Shown here piece after piece: positions 15,201-26,100 of a DNA stretch of 48,530 nucleotides. The DNA comes from Spirogloea muscicola (lineage: Eukaryota; Streptophyta; Zygnematophyceae; Spirogloeales; Spirogloeaceae), in the NCBI GenBank assembly GCA_009602725.1, contig WELB01000291.1, forward strand, positions 46,898 through 95,427. The letters run 5' to 3'. The notes under the pieces were generated by a model. That model had not been told where the DNA came from, did not search any database, and saw only the letters and a program-made list of their open reading frames with translations. Position 1 is the stretch's first letter; each line of letters opens with the position of its first letter. The translations under genes and the position numbers were made by a program.

Positions 15201-17684
15201 TGCATTGCGCGGGCTGCTCTGCAGTTGAGAATGAGAACTCCTGAGGAGCTAAGGGGCCGGCTCACGGTCCAGTTCCAAGGGGAGGAGGGGATTGATGCTG
15301 GCGGGCTCACCAGAGAGTGGTATCAGCTCCTGTCAAGAGTAATCTTTGATCGCGGTGCACTTCTATTCACCACCGTGGGGAATGACGCGACGTTCCAGCC
15401 TAATCCCAACTCTGTTTACCAGACTGAGCACCTCTCCTACTTCAGATTTGTCGGCCGTGTGGTAAGTCGCACCACCACTTCCTGTCTGGACGTTCATGCA
15501 GCAACGTGGTAAAAGAGTTATGAATTTGCAAGCATCGCCGTGTAATTACATTGCTCAGCAGTACTTGTTTCGTTTTTGTGTATGCCAGGTTGCGAAGGCT
15601 CTCTTTGATGGGCAGCTTCTAGACGTGCACTTCACACGTTCCTTCTATAAGCACATACTGGGTGCCAAAGTCACCTACCATGAGCTTGAAGCAATTGACC
15701 CCGACTACTACAAGAACCTGAAGTGGATGCTAGAGGTAAGCAAGCACAGTTTGTCGCGGACCAATCTCTTTGATGCCATGGTTTGGTGCTCCTTGGGCAG
15801 AGCATCCACTGGAAGGATCTAATCTGTAACGTTGAATTGACATAGAACCGTTGGCGAGATGCAGAACGATGTGACAGACATACTAGACCTGACCTTCAGC
15901 GTGGATGCTGATGAAGAGAAGCTCATCTTCTATGAGAAGGGCAAGGTACAAAGTCTTAGGCAACGTCTCAGTTCCTCCATGCACGAGCTTCTTTCACATA
16001 GTTCACGCAGAGGTCATGCAGCAGGTGTAAGCAATGCAGTCTTGGATCAAGTCCAGCAGCAAGTGCCAGCAGAGGCTGCTTCTGTGCTCAGACCATTTCT
16101 GGATGTGTCATATCTTATATGACCATGTAATGTAAATGACCGCTCGCTGGTAAAAATCGAGAACAACATAAACACCACATTTTGTTCTTAAGGGCAGTCA
16201 GCTTGCATTGCCAAGGACACTCACTTGGCAGCGCACCTTTCAGAACAACCTGGCAGTAATCTGAGACGAGTGTGGAGTCTGCACTGACGCACACATAGCA
16301 ACTTCCTTGTACCAACTCGTGCAGGTGACAGATCACGAACTCATGCCAGGTGGCAGAAACATCAAAGTCACAGAGGAGAACAAGGCCGAGTATGTGGACC
16401 TCTTGGCTGAACACAGAATGACCACTGCTATCAGGCCTCAGATCAATGCCTTCCTGGAGGGGTTCCAAGAGTTGATCTCAAGGGACTTGATCTCCATCTT
16501 CAATGACAGAGAGCTGGAGCTCCTCATCTCGGGCCTCCCTGAAATCGATGGTGAGGCAGTAGCCTGAAGCTCCGTAGTCGCAGAGAATTTAGGTAGGAAA
16601 ACCACGTGAAAGATAATGAAGCGCTTTGTTCAGACAGAGCCGCTGTCATGACGATCACTTGCAAGTAATTGTCATGGAGGATGGCAAGTGACATGGTCAA
16701 CTGCATCCCTTTCTTCTGTAACAGTTGAGGACCTGAGGAACAACACAGACTACACTGGGTACACTAGTGCCTCGCAGGTTGTGCAGTGGTTCTGGGAAAC
16801 TGTACGTAATTTTGGCAAAGAGGATTGTGCGCGCCTGCTGCAGTTCATCACGGGCACGTCCAAGGTTTGTAGCTTGAGTTTAACACTAGCATGTGAATAT
16901 GCTAGTGTTAGGAAGGCATCTATGTGATGGTGGTCCTTGACAGCAGCAACATGTCCATGCATGCAGATCAGAGAGTGTGTCAACCAATGCCAGTTGTAAC
17001 ATTCTGCAGAGACAGAAGGCTTTGAGCACTTCTTGAGAGCCGACTTCATCGCATCACTGCTGATGATAGTGCAGATGTCTCGCACCTTACACTGCCTGCA
17101 TCTGTGACAACAGTCTGCTCTTTGTGTCGTGTTTCCTTCCCTTCTTCAGGTGCCCTTGGAGGGCTTCAAGGCACTGCAAGGCATCTCAGGACCCCAGCAT
17201 TTCCAGATTCACAAGGCTTACGGTGCTCCAAAGCGCCTACCTTCAGCCCACACATGGTAGTGACTACTTTTCCTCCTTGTAGATTGATTGGCGTGCACAG
17301 CCTTCATGTCCCTGGGTCATGTGAATAAAGAGCAGTATTGAGGCTGGGCATATATCAAATAGATAAAGAGGCCTCCTTCCTACTGCAATCTTGGCACCTG
17401 AGATAGACGTGCAGTGGTACATAAACGTCCAGCTTTACTTCACAGATGATGTCTTGTTGCTCAGAGACCCTTGACAGAAGCAGTACAAAGCTTAGACATT
17501 TCTGCATGTGGCTAGTAGGTTTGCCAACCTCAGTCATGTCTGCAAGTACCGACGTTTCATCGTACTCATGCTTTTCTGCAGCTTCAATCAGCTGGATCTC
17601 CCCGAGTACACAAGCAAAGAGCAGATGGAGGAGCGCCTATTGCTTGCCATTCACGAGGCTAATGAGGGCTTTGGATTTGGCTGA
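272..17684 (+). CDS. UPL1: HECT-type E3 ubiquitin ligase, UPL1/UPL2 family (23 exons, ~4126 aa)
   Basis: Transfers ubiquitin from an E2 to substrates through a HECT cysteine thioester. Exons: 272-304, 607-702, 1163-1384, 1630-3115, 3404-5045, 5263-5360, 5650-5841, 5978-6198, 6449-9559, 9673-11649, 11844-12191, 12367-12568, 12946-13232, 13335-13774, 13953-14199, 14340-15077, 15225-15461, 15589-15735, 15865-15945, 16325-16550, 16725-16864, 17150-17256, 17582-17684. All junctions are GT-AG, phases agree, and the total is divisible by three. Order: armadillo-like N-terminal half (DUF908/DUF913 type), UBA (~aa 1400-1435), UIM ([12 protein letters not shown], ~aa 1450), Lys/Glu-rich and long acidic stretches, DUF4414-like motifs (~aa 2919 onward), C-terminal HECT. 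The catalytic Cys is codon 4093 of 4126, 33 residues from the end, as I recall for Arabidopsis UPL1 (C3648 of 3681). It is about 450 aa longer than that protein, mainly in low-complexity parts. Exons 1-2 are the least certain; the start rests on the short basic N-terminus shared with plant UPL1. Confidence 0.95.
6650..6850 (+). other. UBA and UIM ubiquitin-binding segment of the UPL1-like ligase
   Basis: Within exon 9. The UBA core reads [16 protein letters not shown], followed by [13 protein letters not shown]. About 15 residues later comes a UIM-like acidic helix, [14 protein letters not shown]. The same pair sits in the middle of land-plant UPL1/UPL2 and sets them apart from the other plant UPL subfamilies. 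Confidence 0.9.
11325..11600 (+). other. Tandem ubiquitin-binding motifs (DUF4414-like) in the UPL1-like ligase
   Basis: Near the end of exon 10 are two similar segments, [19 protein letters not shown] and [20 protein letters not shown] third related motif, [15 protein letters not shown], runs into the next exon. These match the xALPxxxxxEVL motifs of the DUF4414 region in HUWE1/UPL1-type ligases. The ubiquitin-binding role is family knowledge. Confidence 0.8.
14990..17684 (+). other. HECT catalytic domain exons
   Basis: The HECT domain runs from the end of exon 16 ([12 protein letters not shown]) through exon 23. Visible landmarks are [80 protein letters not shown] and [14 protein letters not shown]. 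The catalytic Cys codon is split by the last intron: TG at 17255-17256 and C at 17582. The C-terminal tail reads ANEGFGFG. Confidence 0.95.
16881..16910. repeat. Perfect 12-bp inverted repeat (30-nt hairpin) in an intron
   Basis: TAACACTAGCAT at 16881-16892 is followed by a 6-nt loop and its exact reverse complement at 16899-16910. It lies inside the intron after exon 21 of the HECT ligase. Confidence 0.9.
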
Positions 17685-18129
17685 CACGCAACTCGGGAGG
17701 GGAATTTTGTTGCCAGAAGAGTGGTCCAAGTCACGGCAGGTAGAGCTGGTCAACCCAGCGCCTTCTGTAGTTGGAGGTCACATTGTCGCTTACCAGCTTA
17801 GGCTTACTTCTAGATGTTAGTTGGTTGATTGTAGTTGCTGCATCTAACATTTGCAGGTTGGATGGCCTCTCAGACATTGTTGAAGGGGCTGGTGTACTAT
17901 GGCTCGTATGAACCATAATTTTCTCCGCCTTACTTGGCATGTGGTTGTGGGTGGTGGCACGCACTGAGATCCCTGTCAATAGACAATATGACTTACTGCT
18001 TGCCATCTGCACACTGAGATGGTGGCTTACGGGCTCTATCTTGTCAGATGCTCTGTTGACTGATTGGCAAATGTTATCGAAACAAGCTGCAAAGTGATGG
18101 CATGCAACATTACCCAGCTGGGCTGCTGG
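17685..18129 (+). other. Region 3' of the HECT ligase, no gene seen
   Basis: This is presumably the 3' UTR and downstream DNA of the ligase. I see no canonical AATAAA, no conserved open frame and no structured RNA here. Confidence 0.5.
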
Positions 18130-19260
18130 GACCGGGGGGGTAATCCACTATGAAGGTAGCGAGCTTGGAATTACATGCACTATATTCAGTGCATGTATAT
18201 AGTGCCGGTGTCACAGCAGCAGGAAGCAGCTGCTGCCTTATTTGAGCCCCGACTCCAGTGCCGGTTTTCAAGCCTGGACATGCGGGCAGGCTTCAACAGG
18301 GCTCACGGGTTGCTGGGCTCACCCTGCTCGAGGTTCCAGGGGCCAAGATGTTGTGGATTATCAAGCTTATTGCAGGGAGGGAGGGAGAGCGTGTCGTTTG
18401 CCAGCTTCTGCGTTCCAGGCTATCTGCCGTGCATTTGCAGGCAGGGCGCTGCATAGCTGCTGCCTCTGATTTTTTGGCAATTGTTGTACGGCTGCCAGAT
18501 TTTTCCAGCTTGCGGGTCTTGACTAGGATATGATGAGCACCCACTCGTAGTAGCCACTGGCGTAGCTGCATAATCTGCCCTACAGCGGTCCCCTTCGGAC
18601 ATTGGCCATTCCTTTTGGGCTGGCTTATCACATCTAGTCTTTCTAACCTGCGGCTGCTTACTAGGAATTACGTGACCATCCTTCGTGGTACTCAGGTGTG
18701 TTATCTAGAGCTTTCGGGCCGCTTTGGACTTCGTCGAGTTTTTCTCGCGTCTCTGACCTGAGGCTGCAGGGGGTTACTGAGTGATCCATAGCTGCTTGTT
18801 TCTTTGTGTGCTTGTTTTTCTTAGCGCTTCCCCTGGCCCCCATCTCGTCCTTTGCTGATTTTTTTTGGGCTGGCTTTTCCAGCCCCTATTCTCACCGGGC
18901 GAGCACTTTCTTTTCTAGCCTGGCTTACAGCCCTCCACCTCTTTGCACTCGACTCTGCCTGAACAATGTATTGGCTTGAATTGGCCTCCCTTTCAATTCA
19001 TGCGCCCCGCGCGCCTTCTCTCTCTCTCTTTGGAGGAGCTTAGTTTCTCTTCACAGCCATCGGCCCTTGCTTTCAGCTCATGCTCGCACCTCTTAGCTCC
19101 TTGGTGGCAGAAGGGCTTGAAATGTGCTGCACGGTACGTGGCCGACCTCGTGCTGACCGACAATGACTGAGCGGGTCGGCTTTGCAGTAGGTGATACACA
19201 TCAAATGACGTGCGTGGCGTTATACTCAGCCGCTCTGGCTGAGTACTCCACTCCATCACT
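18130..19260. repeat. Cluster of degenerate interspersed repeats (copy 1)
   Basis: Several blocks recur elsewhere in the window. A GTGCATTTGCAGGCAGG block near 18430 matches the reverse complement of ~44690. A GGTTACTGAGTGATCC block near 18770, the following ~70 nt, and a T-run plus GGGCTGG hairpin at 18861-18885 match the reverse complement of ~33250-33380. CCTGAACAATGTATTGGCTT near 18958 matches the reverse complement of ~32985-33005. A degenerate CTGAGCGGGTC core lies near 19168. A 9-bp inverted repeat (GCACTATAT) is at 18177-18185 and 18197-18205. No coding capacity is recognised; outer boundaries are approximate. Confidence 0.75.
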
Positions 19261-19377
19261 CAGCACTCGCCTCGTACTTCTGAAGAGCCGCCTCCTCGGA
19301 ATTTGGGTTTAGTGTCACAGACGCTCAGCTAGGGGACCCGCCAGCCCCCGCCGTGGTCGAACCTCTGGCCGCAACTC
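19261..19377 (+). promoter_or_regulatory. Upstream region of PBA1, first exon unresolved
   Basis: The segment between the repeat cluster and the CGG tract should hold the promoter and the exon with the start codon and propeptide of the proteasome gene. I find no ATG here or in the preceding repeat sequence that joins convincingly to the next exon. Confidence 0.3.

Positions 19378-19425
<48 letters not shown>
19378..19425. repeat. (CGG)n triplet tract with an adjacent ambiguous base
   Basis: About 16 CGG/GCG units end at a single N at 19426. In the frame of the following exon the tract would encode poly-Ala. That frame has a stop upstream (TAG at 19330-19332) and no ATG, so the tract is more likely 5' UTR or intron. 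Confidence 0.9.
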
Positions 19426-19446
19426 NCCGCGGCGGAGCGGCCGCAG

Positions 19447-21480
19447 ACGACCATCACGGCGTGCCAGTACGCCGGCGGGGTCGTGCTCGGCGCCGACTCC
19501 CGCACGACCACCGGTGCGCCGCCCGCCGCCGCTGCGGCCTCCCACGTCTTTGCCGCCACCGCCGCCGCCGCTGCCGCCGCCCCGCCGCTGCATCATCAGG
19601 CGATGGCCCGCCTGACGGGGGCGCGGCGGCCATGAGCTGGGCGCTGCGCAGGCACGTACGTCTCCAACCGGGCGTCGGACAAGATCACGGCGCTCACCGA
19701 CAATGTCTACCTCTGCCGCTCGGGCTCGGTGAGACACGGCAGCCACGGCGGCGCCCGCAACACGGCACTGCGCAAAGCCCATGTCCGCGGCTGCCAGCGT
19801 GCCTGCAGCGAGAGCGGCCGCCGCCGTCTCCGCCGCCGCCGCCGGCGAGCGCCGAAGTAGGCGCTGAGGCAAAGCGCCTCTGCTGCCTGGCCGCGCGGTG
19901 CGCCCCAGGCAGCGGACACGCAGGTGGTGTCGGACTACGTCCGCTACTTCCTGCACCAGCATGTGTGCGCGCCCGATGCTCCCCTTCCCACCTCCCTCCA
20001 CATATCTGTCCTCCAGCGCTCGCCTTCACTTAGCCTGCGGCTTTGGCAGCGAAGCGGTTTCCCCACAGGGTGTCCAGCTTGTGCTTGCTGTGTGACATCG
20101 CCTGACTGTGGCCATACACCGCTAGTCGCAGCCACTGGTCGTCGAGGCCCGCCGTAGCCCACTCGATGCGAGCTCAATGTGCTGTCGCAGTTGTTGAGGC
20201 TCTCCTCGCTCTCTGCATGATTGGTGATGTTAGCTCGCAGCTCGCAGGGTACTCCTGCATTTGCTTCACCCTTTCCGTTGCCGCTTGCACCATAGGATTG
20301 AGAAAGGAGCGCCTGCGGACGTCAAGACGGCTGCCAACCTCACCATGCAGCTGGCATATAATAACAAGGTCGGGGTGACAGTCTCAGTCCCATGTCGAGC
20401 ACGTCTTGAACGTATCTGCTGCGCCTAGCGCGTATCCAAGAACGTTGGCAAGGGCTGCAGTCCCCTCTGGAACTCTATATTGCTCTTCTTTTGTTGCCGA
20501 GGCACTCTTTGTCGCTCTTCTTTCATTGCGGGCTATGAAATATAGCCACCCACCTTGAGCGCACATACTGCCCATCAGTGGTGGGACCTTGAAGAGCTTG
20601 TAGTCTGGACCACCGCTCATCATAGCAAAAGCTGAGCTTTACGGACCTGTTGCAACATGCAGAGCATGCTGATGGCAGGCATGATCCTGGCGGGGTGGGA
20701 CAAGCACGAGGGCGGTAGCGTGTACGGCCTGCCCATCGGCGGCACGCTTCTCCGTGTTCCCTTCACCAGCGGCGGTCCGCTCATACCTGCTGGCTGTGAT
20801 TTGATCTGCTTTGTGCAGTGCATCAAAGTGTGGTGAAGTTCCAGAAAGCTGGAGCAGGTATCTCACGGGGCCTCGGTCCACCCAGGTCGCATATTGATAA
20901 GCAGCACCCGTCGCGGTCAGGGTCCGGGTCGAGCTACATCTATGGCTTTTGCGATCAGGCTTGGATGGAGGGGATGACACGTGAGGAGGCTGAGGTGGGC
21001 CCTAGGCTGTCTAGCTCTATAACCTTTCACTCTCAAGCAGCGTCCAGCATTTGAGTGCTGACCACCACAGGTAGCAGCACTGTAGTTTGGGAAGTGCTAC
21101 GAGTCAGTCGCTTGGAGCAATCAACCTATGGCAACTGGGCAGAGCCATCAGATTGTTGCTCTCTCATCCACCTACAATGTGTGCAGGCTTTTGTCATCAA
21201 GGCTGTGTCGCTGGCCATGGCGCGCGATGGTTCAAGCGGCGGCGTTGTGCGCCTCATCACAGTGAGTTGTGCTTTCACAAAACCTGGATCAAGACATGAC
21301 AGAAAGCGACCGCCCTAATTTGTTGTCGCGGCGTACTTGTGACGTTTTGTCCAGGTAAATGAGGAGGGTGCATTCCGCAGATTTGTACCTGGAGACAAGC
21401 TGCCACTCTATCATGAGGAGCTGGAGCCGATTGCGTCCCTCCTGATAGCCAACAGTGATGGCGTCCCCACAAACGCTTGA
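19447..21480 (+). CDS. PBA1: 20S proteasome subunit beta type-6 (beta-1), 5' end incomplete
   Basis: Catalytic beta-1 subunit of the 20S core, with caspase-like activity in the family. Exons: 19447-19513, 19652-19728, 19909-19964, 20296-20368, 20663-20774, 20921-20994, 21187-21261, 21355-21480; phases agree and they encode 219 residues. The first exon starts with the N-terminal nucleophile threonine ([11 protein letters not shown]), followed by Asp17 in GADSR and Lys33 in DKITALTDN, the Ntn-hydrolase catalytic set. Further matches are [29 protein letters not shown] and [10 protein letters not shown]. Translated straight upstream, the residue before Thr1 would be Gln, whereas the family uses Gly for self-processing. 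The CAG at 19444-19446 is therefore better read as a splice acceptor, with the propeptide in an unidentified upstream exon. Exon 4 uses a TAG acceptor. Confidence 0.94.
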
Positions 21481-22785
21481 TGTGATGCCTCTTGGCACTT
21501 CTCACCACTGATATGCCGCCTATAATAAACACCAATGTGCATACTGAATTGAGAATTTTAGGTGTTAGGCCTGATCTTGTGGAGCGTGGCCAGTATCTCT
21601 CTCTCATCAGCAGAAGTCCAAGATGACTCATAAGTTGTCGTCCCTCTGTGCAAACTCAGCAGTGACTTGTCAAAACACGTCACGGATGAATTGCATGTGC
21701 TAGTGCTGCTCCAGCAGAAAAAGCTCGCTTAGGTCATAGCTATAGCAAATCCAACCTTCAGGATCTGATGGAGACAGATGGGTGGCAACTCAACCTGTTG
21801 CTATTGCAGCAAACATCGGCCATTGATGTATGCAAACTGCAGTGCAAGCTGCTGTACGCGAGAAGTCCAAGACACTTGTACGTTGCTACATACAGCTGCA
21901 GAGGCCATCATTGCAGGAATCATCTTGATGGTGTTTGCCCTGCTGCTGCAGGCGGCTGCTTTAAGTAGTGAAGGTGATGAGAACAAAAGGGCAGGGATAT
22001 TTTCAAGGTCCACAGGCCTCACCACCATGAGACCTCGAGTGGAAATTCTAAGTGACAGTTCATTAGCAAGCTGAGTAAAGCTGGCAAATCATATAACGTG
22101 TTAGATGAATATGCTCCTCCTTCGTCAGGCTTTTCTGCCAGTGTATTGCATTGACTGGTCACCATGTGTTGTGCTGCGAATTAGCATGTAACCCTACTAG
22201 CACGGGATTAGCAGAGTTGCAGGCAAGGGAATAGCCAGAAGAATCAAAGAGTCCATTGCATGCAAATTGTTGGGCCATATGCACAGTCATCTTCAATAAT
22301 CATAGTGGAGTATATGGGTACACTGGCGACCATCTAGGCCTTACAAGGCAGTAGCTGCATGTCAAAATGGGGCACTGTGTCCCCTGCAGACTCCACTTGC
22401 AGCAAGACTTAGGAGGTCCACTATAAGTTATCAGACCACTGTCACTCTGCAGGAGAGCACGTGACATCTTCCCCAACCTGAGCCAAATTTGTTGTTAAAG
22501 CACAGATACCACGAGCACAAGCTGCAGCCGACCTCGCACCTCCAGCTATGCACAGTGAAATAGCTCGGCAATGTGAGATCGTCGTCCACACCTCCCTTTC
22601 GCATTCAAGCCACGGCCTTAGCAACACTAGCTTCTGAGAAGTCCCTACTTGCTGCTCTCCTTGGACTTCGGACTTTTGGGCAATCACATATCCTCTTGCA
22701 AGCAAGACCTTATCAAGTGCCTCAGCTGCAAAGGTAATGCTGATGGAAATTGCCCTGTAGAAAGAACTGGCCTAAGTTGGTTGAA
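21481..22785. other. Convergent intergenic region between PBA1 and the H+-ATPase, no gene seen
   Basis: This 1.3 kb holds the 3' flanks of two converging genes. Only short, unconserved open frames are present, such as one of 87 aa on the minus strand at 22442-22705 with no recognisable motif. Confidence 0.6.
21524..21529 (+). terminator. Probable polyadenylation signal of PBA1
   Basis: A canonical AATAAA lies 44 nt after the PBA1 stop codon. Function is inferred from position and motif. Confidence 0.5.
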
Positions 22786-23171
22786 CTAGACGGTGTAAGC
22801 CTGCTGGATTGTGTCTATGTCAATGTTCTTCAGCTTCACGACCGACTCCACATGCCCCTTCAGTGTGTGGGCCTCTCGCAACCTACAGTTTCAAAAATGG
22901 CTTCAGCAAATTGAAATGGAAGCAAAGAGGTCACTGGATGCACATCTGTTGCACATACTCTTTGTTGCTTGCAGACATCATTCAGTGCTGACCTTGCAAT
23001 TTCGGCACGTCTCTTGGCTGAATCAGCAGCCTCTGAGAGGTCCCTGAAGCTGCCTCTCTCGGAAGCCATTTTTGTGTCAGCGGGGTGCAGGCCATGCAGC
23101 GTGCGCTGAGCTGTGGCCCAGGCAGCTTGCCTCTCCTGCCTGCCAAAGTCCTCCTTGCCAGACAGCGCAGT
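22786..23171 (-). other. C-terminal R-domain of the H+-ATPase with penultimate threonine
   Basis: The last two exons encode the autoinhibitory tail. The positions matching Arabidopsis AHA2 Thr881, Ser931 and Thr947 are all present, and the protein ends Ala-Tyr-Thr-Val. In land plants, phosphorylation of the penultimate Thr recruits 14-3-3 proteins and activates the pump; that regulation is inferred here from sequence alone. Confidence 0.9.
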
Positions 23172-26100
23172 CTGGAAAAGCACAGACTCATGTCAGGCTG
23201 ACTTTCCGCCTAAGTGTGGTGATGAGACTGCACAGGCCGGCTGCCACATGCACACAGACCAGGCAGCTTGACATGCAACATTAGTAATCAAATTGCATAC
23301 TCCCCAACTAAGGGATTGTACTAGAAAGGCTGCACCATACCCTGTTGCCATGGACCAGCTCCCAAGCCTTGCCGCTGATGGCATAGCGGACGGCAAACTT
23401 GAACAAGTCCAGTGGCAGGAAGAAGACTATGTTCCAGAGCCAAATTACCCCGGCCCAGCCCCAGCCGACACCTTCGATGTTAGCGAAGTCCCAATTGGCA
23501 TATACTGTGATCAGGGTGGCAATCTGCACCATGTCAAATTGGTAAACAAGCCGTCAACAAGCAGTGGCCCTTATTCAGCTGCTGCTAAGTACAAAAGTAT
23601 GTTGTCATCTTGCTACCCTGTTGTGTGTGGAGAGGGCATTGCAAATGACAGAGCACCGCTGCGGCCAAGCACTTCGCTGTGCTGCTACTTATCTCCTCTG
23701 CTGGGTACCAACACAGTCAGGAACATATGCATGATATGCCCTGCTTGAACTGCTGCTTAAAAAGGAACCCTCCTGCAAGTGAAGACATCATCATCGGTGG
23801 CATCAAGAGAGGCATAGCTCCATGAGGACATGAGGAAAAGGACCCACCAGTTGGGCTACAACAAAGGCACACATCAATAACAGCCCAGGGCGCTCCATGA
23901 AGAACCACTTCTGAGAACGAGTGATGAAGATGAGAGCCTGGCTGACAATGCTAACTTGCAAATACAGCACAGAGTTCAGCTGGTGATTGGTCTTGGCCAA
24001 GCGGTGAGGATTGTCATGACTGCGGTGGTGGATATCCCTCAGCCCAAACGATCTCTGCACATAGAGGGCAACCATCGAAACAAGGAACATAATTACCAAA
24101 CTATGGCAGTTGCTGATGACATTTGCCATAGGTCCTTCATGTGGGCTGCCATGAATGAAGATGTCAGGTGCTTAATCATTGACCCTCACCTCAAACCATC
24201 TTGTATCATGCACTAGGTAGAAGAAAATGACTGTAACAATAGCCATGTATGTTCCAAAGACAACGCCAGTAGCAAAAATCTCTCGCAACTTCCAGCTGTC
24301 AGGCTGAGGGGATGGCAGTACACGATCCTTGGAAATTGTTAAGATGGTTCCTGCACAGAGCATGTTCCAGTTCGGAAATTCATGGCAGGTACAGACTATC
24401 CACTCAGACATGAATACATCGAGGCAAACAAAGAACAAATTCATTGTGCACAGCCACGCTTACCATCATTGAGAATAGCAATGATCAGCACCATGAATGG
24501 AGAAAAGTCAAACTTCCAGATCAAAGCAATCAACAGGAAACCGAGCTGCAACAACACAACTGCTGCATCAGTTTTTGCCCTTTCAAGGTTACTGACTCCT
24601 TCACCAGCAGTACGAGGAGCTCTCACGACTGACATCAAGTTGCAGACTGCAGATCAAAGTGCTTGAGAACAGCTCAGACGCCTTACCACGATACGAATTG
24701 TGATGGAGACAGCATAAATCTGCACATAAAATTCAGGGCAGACAAATATAAGTCAGCTCATCCCAACACCAGGTGACTACAGAAGGCAGCTTGTGATCGT
24801 GATTGAGTGTCTGCTTCATCTTTTAAGGACCACACACCGTGTAATTCTTCATCCTCTGGAAAATGCAGCGGCTCGTCAGCACGGCGTGGATGATAACACT
24901 CAATCCTGGCTCTGTGAGCACAATATCAGCAGCACCGCGGGCAGCATCGGTTGCATCAGCAACCGCAATGCCGATGTCGGCCTTCTTCAGTGCAGGGGCA
25001 TCATTGACACCATCACCGGTCATGCCAGTGATATGTTTGCGCTCTTGAAGTTTTGCCACTATCTCATATTTGTGCTCTGCAGGACAAGAGCAGCAACAGG
25101 TCAGCTGCTACTGGCTGGCACCAAAACGCTGCCGCGCATATAATTGAGCAGCCAGCGAGGTCTTAAGTCAAGTGGGCAGTCCATCACTAACCTGGGAACA
25201 CGCCAGCGAAACCATCTGCTTTCTCAATGAGCTCGGGAATAGGGAGACCGACAAGAGCAGGGTCCTTATGATTGCCGAGAAGGGAGGATGATGGATACAT
25301 GTTGGTGCCCATGCCAAGTCTTCGTCCAGTCTCTTTGGCAATGGCCAATTGATCACCTAGTGGGCAGAGAGCGTGGGGAAAATTTTGGTCCACCAAAATA
25401 TCGCAAAGTCTGGCCCATCATGTTCAAATGACATGCTGCAGCATCTAGGTGCAATGCATAATAGCAGCAGAATACTACCAACAACATACAACATTACCCT
25501 TTGCACATCATGCACAGCAGCTTCATAGCTTCCGCACAACACCATTCCACCTGCCATCTTGACCGTTTCCCTAGTATTCTTGACAATCACCTGTTATCAT
25601 CTTGACATTGACACCCAATGTCAATGCACGGCGAATTGTCTCCCCACTATCATGACGAGGAGGATCGAAGAGCGGCAAAAGGCCGACAAACTCCCAGGGG
25701 CCACCAAGGCTCTCCTTCACCCCTTCAGGTACATCCTGAGGTGACAGCCATGACCTTTCAGCACGCTACAGGAGGGGCCTCCAAAGAATTCAGCACACTG
25801 TAGAGAGGGCATGTCAAGGGGCTCATGCCGATGATGCTGTTTTATGCATTGTTCACGCATTGCTTCAAGCACACCACTACCTCCATAAACTAGGATGATG
25901 CTGATTAAGAGCGTCAGCTTCTGAGAGCCTCTGCAAGCTCTTACTGACCTGTCTAGCAACAGCCAATGATCGCAGCCCGCGTTCAGCGAATTTGTCAATT
26001 GTCTCATGCACTTGCTTCTCAAATAATGCCTTGTTCGGACAAAGCTCCAGAATCTGAACGCACACATGTGAATGTCCATCTGTAAATGACAGTGAAAAGC

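Noticed and set aside
18861-18885. Histone-type 3' stem-loop
   Set aside because: The stem and loop do not match the histone consensus, no histone gene is near, and the same hairpin recurs as part of a repeat family.
19315-20001. 228-codon minus-strand frame across the start of PBA1
   Set aside because: It is the antisense of CGG-rich DNA and proteasome exons, with poly-Arg from the triplet tract, and no recognisable fold.
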